Below, piece after piece: positions 1 through 6,439 of a stretch of DNA of 10,541 bases. The notes beneath the pieces were generated by a model that saw nothing but the letters and a program-made list of their open reading frames with translations, made no database searches and was not told the DNA's origin. The DNA comes from Candidatus Thorarchaeota archaeon (GTDB lineage Archaea; Asgardarchaeota; Thorarchaeia; Thorarchaeales; Thorarchaeaceae), in contig DAOWNS010000041.1 in the NCBI GenBank assembly GCA_030642465.1, forward strand, positions 1 to 10,541, in the 5' to 3' direction. A program made the position numbers and the translations under genes. Positions within the stretch are counted from its first letter, which is position 1, and the number at the start of each line of letters is the position of its first letter.

Positions 1-60
1 ATCGTCAAAAACTAGAACTTTGCCTGCTGTTGCACCGTCGTATTCGGAGTCGCCTGACAT
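1..60 (-). CDS. N-terminal fragment of unidentified protein (runs off left edge)
   Basis: A leftward reading frame opens with ATG at 60-58 and runs off the window, giving 20 visible codons (begins MSGDSEYDGATAGKVLVFDD). The frame is open upstream to a TGA at 120-118, but the only non-ATG options there are weak (CTG, ATT), so the ATG is preferred. A purine-rich AAGGCG-like stretch precedes it and could serve as a weak ribosome-binding site. A TATA-like box at about 129-137, read leftward, would place the transcript start near 105, leaving a leader of about 45 nt. The visible residues do not identify a family. The KVLVFDD segment looks like a first beta strand, but that is all that can be said. 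It is divergent from the interrupted cas4-like gene. Confidence 0.45.
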   Translation of the reverse strand, partial: MSGDSEYDGATAGKVLVFDD

Positions 61-224
61 CTTATCGCCTTCTTGAGTAGATAGTTGACCTCGCAGATTG
101 GGTCTAATTCTATTGGTTCACGCTCTCTATTATAAATGATGTTCTGCTCTCATGAATGTTCATATTACTGAGGCGACACAAGGACTGTGCCGTTTTTGAG
201 GGCCGCTGCAACAAACGAAGATGA
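61..224. other. Divergent intergenic region
   Basis: This AT-rich spacer separates the leftward partial gene from the rightward cas4-like fragment. Apart from one near-symmetrical TATA-like box I see no RNA gene, repeat or additional reading frame in it. Confidence 0.4.
129..137. promoter_or_regulatory. Possible TATA box, readable on both strands
   Basis: The sequence ATTATAAAT resembles an archaeal TATA box on the plus strand, and its complement ATTTATAAT does so on the minus strand. Rightward it would start transcripts near 160, ahead of the cas4-like start at 225-237. Leftward it would start them near 105, ahead of the start at 60. It is the only good candidate in the spacer. Which direction it serves is inference. 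Confidence 0.3.
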
Positions 225-473
225 GTGATGCGGCATATGAATTCCCCCGACAGATTACCTCCAGGGAGATACCGTTGGGTAACGGATCTGCGAACACAGA
301 GTCAATGCGAGTATCGACTTTATCTTAAGAAAAGGCATGGGAATCTGCTTTCGGATGCAAGCGTGCAAGGCACATGGCTTCATTCACAGTCAATACTATT
401 CGCATCTTCTCAAACATCCAGCAGGCGACTAGTGAGGGTTGCAAACAGCTGCCGAGAACTTGGACAAAGTTAG
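225..473 (+). pseudogene. Cas4-like nuclease, N-terminal part, interrupted by insertion
   Basis: The frame opens right after a TGA (222-224). Possible starts are GTG 225, ATG 228 or ATG 237. The first 53 residues match the amino-terminal signature of Cas4/RecB-type PD-(D/E)XK nucleases: WVTDLRTQSQCEYRLYLKK, with Cys28 in the position of the first iron-sulfur cysteine, then GTWLH with His53 in the position of nuclease motif I. Beyond His53 the sequence is poorly Cas4-like; a shift to the next frame gives a plausible HSQYYSHLLKHP stretch that soon meets a stop, so a small indel is possible. Host-derived sequence appears to end near 456, and the last residues before the stop at 471-473 come from the element's inverted repeat. 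The Asp, ExK and C-terminal cysteines are absent here but present at 8608-9336 on the same strand, which indicates one gene split in two. Confidence 0.68.
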
Positions 474-476
474 ACA
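457..476 (+). repeat. Left terminal inverted repeat
   Basis: AACTTGGACAAAGTTAGACA matches the reverse complement of 8585-8604 at 17 of 20 positions, including an uninterrupted TTGGACAAA. It contains two copies of a heptamer, TTGGACA and TTAGACA, 10 bp apart, which is one helical turn and suggests two adjacent sites for a DNA-binding protein on one face of the helix. Confidence 0.6.
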
Positions 477-477
477 C

Positions 478-487
478 TTATTAGGCC
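478..487 (+). repeat. Subterminal motif TTATTAGGCC, copy 1
   Basis: This decamer lies just inside the left inverted repeat and is followed by ATTTGAG at 491-497. The same decamer recurs at 6400-6409 with ATTTGAG at 6422-6428, and a diverged version lies at 6338-6360. All copies are in the same orientation. Confidence 0.4.
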
Positions 488-520
488 AGTATTTGAGGAA
501 AAGGCCCCATGTTCACAGTG

Positions 521-691
521 TCACAAGTCAAGCGCGCGTCTTACTTCGTGTACTGTATCGAAAATCTGCTCACTCATCACTTCACCCTCGTTGATGATGT
601 GTTCCAGCAAGCGAATCACATCTCTTGTAATGCTCCTAGCAGCACACTTGACTAGGTCAATATCAGTTCCAGGAAGTCTTTCGTTCATCAT
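521..691 (-). CDS. Small helical hypothetical protein (56 aa)
   Basis: The ORF starts at a double ATG (691, 688), with an in-frame TAG four codons upstream, and ends at TGA 523-521. The product is predicted to be almost wholly alpha-helical and amphipathic, with segments such as ITRDVIRLLEHIINEGEVMS and a charged tail ending RRALDL. I do not recognise a family. It lies inside the element, between the left inverted repeat and the giant gene, on the giant gene's strand and about 200 bp downstream of its stop. It could be a small accessory or DNA-binding protein, or the surviving end of a longer decayed gene. There is no clear ribosome-binding site or promoter. The residue composition looks protein-like, but the shortness keeps confidence moderate. 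Confidence 0.42.
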   Translation of the reverse strand: MMNERLPGTDIDLVKCAARSITRDVIRLLEHIINEGEVMSEQIFDTVHEVRRALDL

Positions 692-890
692 AGAGTGACC
701 CTAGTCCAGAGAATGTTTGTCGGAGCTCTATGCACGCCAAAGGATTGCTTCACTATCTACTATGATCGCCACCTCTCAAGTCATGGACTCCTCTCTATCA
801 AACTGAAATCTATCAGAACAGTCGATCTCCGCCTAGGAGTCCTGCTCGGACAAGAACTTCAAAATTCCTCCATGAAGTCATCATCATTGA
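692..890 (-). other. Gene-poor stretch, possible decayed coding sequence
   Basis: On the minus strand, three consecutive ATGs at 887, 884 and 881 begin only four bases after the giant gene's stop and open a 24-codon frame (SWRNFEVLVRAGLLGGDRLF at its end) that stops at 813-815. Short open stretches follow in other frames (for example VAIIVDSEAILWRA), each cut by stops, before the 56-aa ORF. The pattern would fit a small downstream gene broken by frameshifts, but it could equally be non-coding. I see no RNA gene here. Confidence 0.22.
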
Positions 891-3800
891 CTATATCAAA
901 TCCTCATCCGCGACCCCATAGTGCTCCTGAAGGGCCTCATCTACGATATTAACAATCTCCTTCATGCACTCATTACTCAGATTAAGACCAGTAAGACGAT
1001 TCGCAACCTCCATCTCAACATCCTCACGGCACGTATAGCCCGGGTCCCAACTGTCTTTTGCATAGATTTTCGCTACTTGCACTTCAATCTCGCCGCCCCG
1101 AGATGACTGAAGGCGTGCGACGAACCATCTGATCTGTGTGGACCTGTCAGTCGCAATGGATACGTCGACGAGAGTCAATCCCACGCCTTCGTCCTCGACC
1201 TCCCTTGTCTCTAGATAGTCATCCACCACCTCTTCGACCCGATCTTCTGATAAAGCAATACCAGTGGCATCCACAAAGCTCTGCAGTTGTTCCAAGAGCA
1301 GCTTCTCTACCGTTGACCTTTGCATTAACAGCAATCTCTTGCACGTATTGGCCATGCCATCAGTCAACTTACTGACGGAGAATCGCTTCTGATGTATCTC
1401 CTCGGTGAGACTTCGGCTCAGAGCGAACTTCACCTGACCCTTAGCACAACTTACCTTGAGTTGCCAGGTTTCCTTACTTTCTGTGTATGAGCGCGGTACA
1501 AGCAATCTGCCATCTACATGTTGAGTGCGAACGATGCTCATAGTGTAAGTACTCTCCTGAAACTCCCTGGGTACAGGCTCGGGCACCAGTACTTGGAACC
1601 AGTGGACCACCCATTCCCCCTCCAAATAGTATACAAAAGCGCCACTGTCTATTAGGGACCTCAGAGTAGGTCCAGTCAGGCGCTGTTTCTCCAACTCATG
1701 AACCTCCTCGGGAATTCCGAACCCACTCAGATTCATCCTCCAACACGAGCCATGTTGATAGATGGACTCATTCATCACTCGGGCCGGGGTTCCTGGACCC
1801 AACTCTGCGCTCCGGATGAGCTCCGCCCTCTTGCCCTGGTCCTTGGCTGATGCAGTCTGGGCGGCCAACGGGCAGACACTGTCATCATGTTTGACAATAA
1901 CGATTAGAGCACCATCCTCTCTGGCATTGAGTAGGTCACTCGCGTTGGGGGGAAGCCTCAGACCAACACTCCTAAAGGGTCTTCCACGGTCAACCCATGG
2001 CCGCAGAACCCTCGCCAGCCCTCTGTACTCGATGTCCTTGAACCGGTTCCATGCAAACTGGTGACCATCCACAAACACAGGGCGACAGTCATAGTCTGGT
2101 CTGCGCAAGATCTCAATCACGTCCGCCGTCCTGTGAACTAACAGACAGACGATTGGACCCTTCTCCGCATGATGAAACTCCAAGGAGTACATGCTCTCGG
2201 CGTTGTCTATGCTCACCACACATCTCACTGGCATACAATTCTTCAATGATGACGCGATCACATTCAGAGCATAGTCCACAAGTGAGTCCAGATCAGCAGG
2301 ACGCGGCCGCACGGATGAATCGTCAATCTGTATCGTGCAAGGCAGAGGTTTCAGTGTGACCCAGCGAAGGATGGTGGCATCTTCCACTCGTCTTGTCCTG
2401 TAGTCCAGACGCGTTACACAGACCCAGCCCTTCCGTTGGCGTATCCAGAGTCCAGTAAGTCCTCTGAAATCCGCGACCATTATATCATATCTCTGTGACC
2501 CAGCGATTCTCTGTGCTTCCTGACTCAGTTCAGAGATATGAGTTTCACCCCAGTATGGCCGTTTACTGGTCATATCCTGGATTATCTCCATGGGAGGTCT
2601 TGAGGAGTCTATCTCCCCGAGATTCAAGAGCATAGTGTTCATCTCATGACATCCCGGTGCATTCTGAAACACCAACCACATTCTCGTTGTCCCCAGAGTC
2701 GATTGGGTAGAGGAGAATAAGATTTGCCCGAACCGCACGTTACTAGCATTCCTTCTTGCCATCAGGTCATAGAGGAGGGCCTTGGTTCGGCTCTTGAGCC
2801 TCTGTTCTACCATCGAGAACTGCAGGATGGACTCTCCGGTGAGATGATTATCACTGTACTCAGGAGCAAGACCTAGGGTCATCAGTTGCCAGGGGATGAC
2901 CTCTCTCCAGAGCTCCTCAATAAGGTGCGGAGTGGAGGCCAATGTAGTTAGGCGTTCATTCACTACCGATAGAATCAACAGGAACAGATAGTTGCCCGTG
3001 AGTAGGAGAACATCTGGTTCTCTGTCAAGAAGCATCTCTAGGTATACAGTCTGTTTTCTGTCCAGCTCTGAAGGTATAACCAGACGGGATGACCTTAGCA
3101 ATTCCCATAGTTCGCTGCTCACTGAGTCACATTCGAGAACGCCTTTTGCCTCTCTCAAGGACTCAGCAGAGGAACTGCGGGATATCGCCTTTTCCAGCGC
3201 GACCACCAAGTTCTGAAGTGAGCCGGACTCAAGCGGTTTCTTCCGGATGTACTTGATGGCCTCTCTCAGAAGGTTTCTCTCTCTCTTGAAAATGAGCTGC
3301 GTAGGGGTCTTTGTGGGTCTGAGCAGGCCCTCAAGAGGTGGTCTTGTGCTCTTCATCGGATAAACAACATTGAGCCTTGTAGTCCTGTGTTTTCGCGGGT
3401 AATTGATGTCGTCAACTGGAAAGAGCTGCCTACCGCCACCAAGCCTTGAGCCACTGAGAGCCTGATGAGGAACGAATGTCATCCGCTGGAACTTCGGCGG
3501 TGTTTCACTTGGCGTCGGTGTCTGCCTTTTCTCCACTCTCACAGTCCCACCAGAGAATCGGTGAGATGATTCTCTAAAGTCAGGATGATGTGGAAGAAGT
3601 TGAAGGGGTGGAAAGTTATCTGGGTCAGTCGGCGAGAGGGCTGTTCCGGGTTGTACTCCACTTCCCAATCCATACACCGGTGACCGCTCCGTTCTGAACC
3701 GTTCCCCCCAGCCAATCAGGGGAGTCGCTTGTGCGTACCGTTGTTCAAATGCGCTCTTTCCAGATTCAATCCTGCATTCTCGAATAATGCCGCGTACATG

Positions 3801-6257
3801 ATCCCTACTCGGCGAGTTCATCCCGGGTCGGTAGGGCGGCTCTGGAAAGTCATAGATGACCTCGTCTACATAGTACTTCCAAGGACTGTCCGAGTAGAAG
3901 GGAACAACGCAATTTCGCTCGTAGATGGGACTGGTCTCTGCAATTGGCTTGGCTATCTCCGACCAGAACAGGGTGGCACCATTCGGAATCCGTTCTAGGA
4001 TTATCAACATGATTTCTTCAAGGACACCTAGTTCAGACGCAGGAGTGGCATTACGCAATGCATCCCAACCTGTCACAATGAGAACTCCCTCTGTGAGGTG
4101 TTCGAAGATGGACTCAAGCTTGGTCATGAGTTGAGAGATGCTCCGACCATCCAAGTAATCCAAGATGTCCTCAAGGAGATTGACGAATTTGACTCTTCGT
4201 TCAACAAACCTTCTGACTGAAGCGGTGTGTTGAGTGAGGTAAAGACGCGACCTGACCAATGCTCGATTGGGATACTCTCCTGCAAGGTCCAGCCAGACAA
4301 TCTCTTTGCGTTGACCAGCACAGCGCTTGTGAATCTCTCTCAAGGTGTGCCATCTTGATGATATTGCGGCTGCTGAAGCTGCAGGGCTCCCCTTACCATG
4401 TAACGACACATACAGGATGACGTGTCGGTCATCATCTTTGGTTTTCTGGAAGGCATTAAAGATGGTGGAACGTTCAAGTGGATTGGTATCTCTCTCAGAG
4501 GCAATCGAGAGGGCAAAAAGCCCCATCCTGATATTACGCCACGCCTTTCTTGGGCGGTAGTAGACACCTGTTGATTTTCTAGTTTGCAAGCTGTCAGCGA
4601 AAGCAGTTTCAATTAGTGGAATCAAGGAATCTCGCAATAGGTCCCAGTTGTCCTTTGGGTCAACGACCAGTACTGCACAACTGATTTCCTGTGGAGGATC
4701 AGGGTCCCACCAAACCTTCGAGTGGTACTCATCAAGGATTGCCTGGGCATAGAGCTCCACCTGTCGCCGTTCATACTCAGTCGGTGTCGTGGCCAAGACC
4801 TGGTCCCATTCATCCGTAGTCAGCTTCCTGCGTTCTATGATGTACTCACGAACTCGACGGAGTGAGTCCTTGGATTTTGTCTTTATACCGTAGAGATCCC
4901 AGTTCTGGGCACTCTTAGTCTTCAGCTCGATGACCATGCAGGGCTCCCAGATGGTGCGTGGAGCAGCAAAATCACCATATTCGATCTGCTTTCTTCTAAA
5001 CAGCACGAAGTCAGCACGACCACGTCCTCCTTGCACAGGCACCTCTGACACGAGAAGAAAGTCCATGCCATCGTAAGCTATCGAATCTCCGTGATATATG
5101 ACTGAGGTCAGACTGAGTGCGCGTGAAACACTGTAGGCAAGGAAATCGTGAAGAGCTATGCCAACAACTCTCCGGTCATTCTGTATTTGCCTCACAAGCT
5201 CCACTGCATCTCGATTTCTGAGAATCTTGTCTTGATATAGTAGCTTGGCAGTTTTGATGTGTTTCAGTTGGCTCTTGTCGCTCTCCCTCTCGGCCCTATC
5301 AAACTGCTCGACGAATAGCTCCTCTGCGGTCACGCCTTCGGTCAGTGAATCTTCAAATGGTCTAGACTCATCAGGCTCTACGGTTTCGGGGTGTCCTTCG
5401 GGGTCAGCTGGCTCCGCTATCCAATCTGAGTCATGATGTGTTGACATCTCACTTACGACTCTGGATGTGAGTGTCTGCAATCTACCGTTTCTTATACGAT
5501 ATCTGGCCTTGATCTTGCGAACTATTCTACTCAGCTCCTTCAGCGCACCGCGGCTGAAATCAGATCGGCCTATCATTCCCTCGGTGTACACATGGTCCAA
5601 AAAAGGAATCAGTCTGAGAATGAGTCTGCCGACATATCGCTTTGCATCTCTCAGGGGGACCGAGTATCTGAAACACTGCCATCCAAGGTCGTTGCAGTGC
5701 CCACGAATCATGTCTACGAAGTCGAGCTCGGGCATTGTCTGGTGAATGCAGATATACTTGGGATTCTTGGAATTGCCTTTATGGCCCAGCTTCCATGATC
5801 CATCAGCCATCTCAATCTCATCAGGTCTTGGAAATGGATACCGGACCATTCCCAGATACCGCAATTGGCTTCCAACGTAATTCCAAATCGCATTGAGGTA
5901 TTCGGTTGTCCCCTCATACCTATTTCGTACACGTTTGGCCTCACGGTTGCCGTATCTCGCTGCAGTCTTCTTGAGAATAAGCCCCTGTGCTCTTCGAAGG
6001 TATTTCTCTACCTTAGCAAGTGAACTTGCATCAGGTTGCCCTGCCTTCACGCTGCCTTTGAATTCTGATAATGTTCTAGCCCAACGCTCTTTTATCGACA
6101 TTTCTGCTGCGTCTGAGGCTTCTGAGAAGTGTGATGATGTGCTATTGGTTTCTCGTCTTCTACAGAGATCTGCTACACTCGAAAGTCCAAGCTTCAACGC
6201 TCGGGTCAAAGCTTGACCTGGATGAATGGGGGGTGTAAGGTATCGATGGCTCTTCAC
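891..6257 (-). CDS. Giant 1788-aa protein with embedded RecB/Cas4-type PD-(D/E)XK nuclease domain
   Basis: The start is GTG at 6257-6255, chosen because a TATA box lies about 27 bp upstream, as in leaderless archaeal mRNAs; Met53 is a weaker alternative. Residues 1-350 are unrecognised, mostly charged and helical. A complete nuclease motif set follows: GIALH (His370), SEVPV (Glu405), GRADF (Asp416), IELK (Glu444, Lys446) and QVELY (Gln499, Tyr503), so DNA cleavage is likely. Residues 610-800 resemble a RecA/KaiC-type core (HVILYVSLHG, EIVWLDLAGE, GVLIVTGWDALR), but there is no P-loop GKT and the usual Walker B aspartate position is Thr, so ATP hydrolysis is doubtful. Residues 860-985 form a Pro/Gly/Arg-rich linker. 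The last 800 or so residues are a soluble mix of beta and helical segments with no motif I can name. There are no signal peptide, membrane segments or zinc fingers. It is divergent from the tnpB-like gene in the same element. A role in mobility or in processing element ends is inference. Confidence 0.85.
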   Translation of the reverse strand: MKSHRYLTPPIHPGQALTRALKLGLSSVADLCRRRETNSTSSHFSEASDAAEMSIKERWARTLSEFKGSVKAGQPDASSLAKVEKYLRRAQGLILKKTAARYGNREAKRVRNRYEGTTEYLNAIWNYVGSQLRYLGMVRYPFPRPDEIEMADGSWKLGHKGNSKNPKYICIHQTMPELDFVDMIRGHCNDLGWQCFRYSVPLRDAKRYVGRLILRLIPFLDHVYTEGMIGRSDFSRGALKELSRIVRKIKARYRIRNGRLQTLTSRVVSEMSTHHDSDWIAEPADPEGHPETVEPDESRPFEDSLTEGVTAEELFVEQFDRAERESDKSQLKHIKTAKLLYQDKILRNRDAVELVRQIQNDRRVVGIALHDFLAYSVSRALSLTSVIYHGDSIAYDGMDFLLVSEVPVQGGRGRADFVLFRRKQIEYGDFAAPRTIWEPCMVIELKTKSAQNWDLYGIKTKSKDSLRRVREYIIERRKLTTDEWDQVLATTPTEYERRQVELYAQAILDEYHSKVWWDPDPPQEISCAVLVVDPKDNWDLLRDSLIPLIETAFADSLQTRKSTGVYYRPRKAWRNIRMGLFALSIASERDTNPLERSTIFNAFQKTKDDDRHVILYVSLHGKGSPAASAAAISSRWHTLREIHKRCAGQRKEIVWLDLAGEYPNRALVRSRLYLTQHTASVRRFVERRVKFVNLLEDILDYLDGRSISQLMTKLESIFEHLTEGVLIVTGWDALRNATPASELGVLEEIMLIILERIPNGATLFWSEIAKPIAETSPIYERNCVVPFYSDSPWKYYVDEVIYDFPEPPYRPGMNSPSRDHVRGIIRECRIESGKSAFEQRYAQATPLIGWGERFRTERSPVYGLGSGVQPGTALSPTDPDNFPPLQLLPHHPDFRESSHRFSGGTVRVEKRQTPTPSETPPKFQRMTFVPHQALSGSRLGGGRQLFPVDDINYPRKHRTTRLNVVYPMKSTRPPLEGLLRPTKTPTQLIFKRERNLLREAIKYIRKKPLESGSLQNLVVALEKAISRSSSAESLREAKGVLECDSVSSELWELLRSSRLVIPSELDRKQTVYLEMLLDREPDVLLLTGNYLFLLILSVVNERLTTLASTPHLIEELWREVIPWQLMTLGLAPEYSDNHLTGESILQFSMVEQRLKSRTKALLYDLMARRNASNVRFGQILFSSTQSTLGTTRMWLVFQNAPGCHEMNTMLLNLGEIDSSRPPMEIIQDMTSKRPYWGETHISELSQEAQRIAGSQRYDIMVADFRGLTGLWIRQRKGWVCVTRLDYRTRRVEDATILRWVTLKPLPCTIQIDDSSVRPRPADLDSLVDYALNVIASSLKNCMPVRCVVSIDNAESMYSLEFHHAEKGPIVCLLVHRTADVIEILRRPDYDCRPVFVDGHQFAWNRFKDIEYRGLARVLRPWVDRGRPFRSVGLRLPPNASDLLNAREDGALIVIVKHDDSVCPLAAQTASAKDQGKRAELIRSAELGPGTPARVMNESIYQHGSCWRMNLSGFGIPEEVHELEKQRLTGPTLRSLIDSGAFVYYLEGEWVVHWFQVLVPEPVPREFQESTYTMSIVRTQHVDGRLLVPRSYTESKETWQLKVSCAKGQVKFALSRSLTEEIHQKRFSVSKLTDGMANTCKRLLLMQRSTVEKLLLEQLQSFVDATGIALSEDRVEEVVDDYLETREVEDEGVGLTLVDVSIATDRSTQIRWFVARLQSSRGGEIEVQVAKIYAKDSWDPGYTCREDVEMEVANRLTGLNLSNECMKEIVNIVDEALQEHYGVADEDLI

Positions 6258-6280
6258 AGCAGATAGGTTGATGTTATTAG

Positions 6281-6288
6281 TATATAAA
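6281..6288 (-). promoter_or_regulatory. TATA box of the giant gene (leaderless)
   Basis: The minus strand reads TTTATATA, centred about 27 bp upstream of the GTG start at 6257. In archaea transcription starts roughly 25 bp downstream of this box, so the message would begin at or within a base or two of the start codon. This also supports the GTG as the true start. Confidence 0.55.
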
Positions 6289-6337
6289 GAGATAGCACAT
6301 TTTATGAATAGTATTTGGCTTGTGGATTAAAGAAAGG

Positions 6338-6360
6338 CTTATTGGAGCCTATTTTGAGGA
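6338..6360 (+). repeat. Diverged copy of the subterminal motif
   Basis: CTTATT, nine variable bases, then TTTGAGGA: the same 6-9-8 architecture as 477-499 at the left end of the element. Its first half contains a small inverted repeat, AGGCT-TATTGG-AGCCT (6335-6350). Confidence 0.3.
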
Positions 6361-6383
6361 TATCGGATTTTAATCTTGATAAG

Positions 6384-6394
6384 TATATTATATA
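6384..6394 (+). promoter_or_regulatory. TATA box of the tnpB-like gene
   Basis: TATATTATATA is centred about 51 bp upstream of the ATG at 6440, predicting a transcript start near 6415 and a leader of about 25 nt. A purine-rich AGAGAATAGGA follows before the start codon and could act as a weak ribosome-binding site. Confidence 0.45.
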
Positions 6395-6399
6395 GTGCT

Positions 6400-6409
6400 T
6401 TATTAGGCC
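6400..6409 (+). repeat. Subterminal motif TTATTAGGCC, copy 2
   Basis: This is an exact copy of the decamer at 478-487 by the left end, here in the tnpB-like gene's promoter. The follow-on ATTTGAG lies at 6422-6428. Confidence 0.4.
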
Positions 6410-6439
6410 CGCATAGCACAAATTTGAGAGAATAGGACG

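Larger units (their letters stand above)
6258..6439. promoter_or_regulatory. Divergent promoter region between the two element genes
   Basis: This AT-rich spacer drives both element genes outward. It carries one TATA box for each direction and several repeated motifs. ATAGCACA occurs at 6292-6299 and 6413-6420, each followed 7-10 bases later by GAATAG. A TTATTAGGCC copy lies at 6400-6409, and a CTTATT...TTTGAGGA copy at 6338-6360. The repeats suggest shared binding of a regulator or of an element-encoded protein. That is inference. Confidence 0.5.

Noticed and set aside
695..952. Rightward 85-codon ORF at the left part of the element, and similar plus-strand frames under the giant gene
   Set aside because: These have no family features, overlap the end or the body of the minus-strand giant gene, and look like antisense shadows.
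3858..4445. An active ATPase domain in the giant protein
   Set aside because: The strand pattern resembles RecA/KaiC, but there is no GxxxxGK[TS], and the Walker B position reads VTG rather than a hydrophobic run ending in Asp.
6335..6350. AGGCT/AGCCT hairpin as a terminator or operator
   Set aside because: The 5-bp stem with a 6-nt loop is too weak to call on its own, and it lies in a divergent promoter region where a terminator is not expected.
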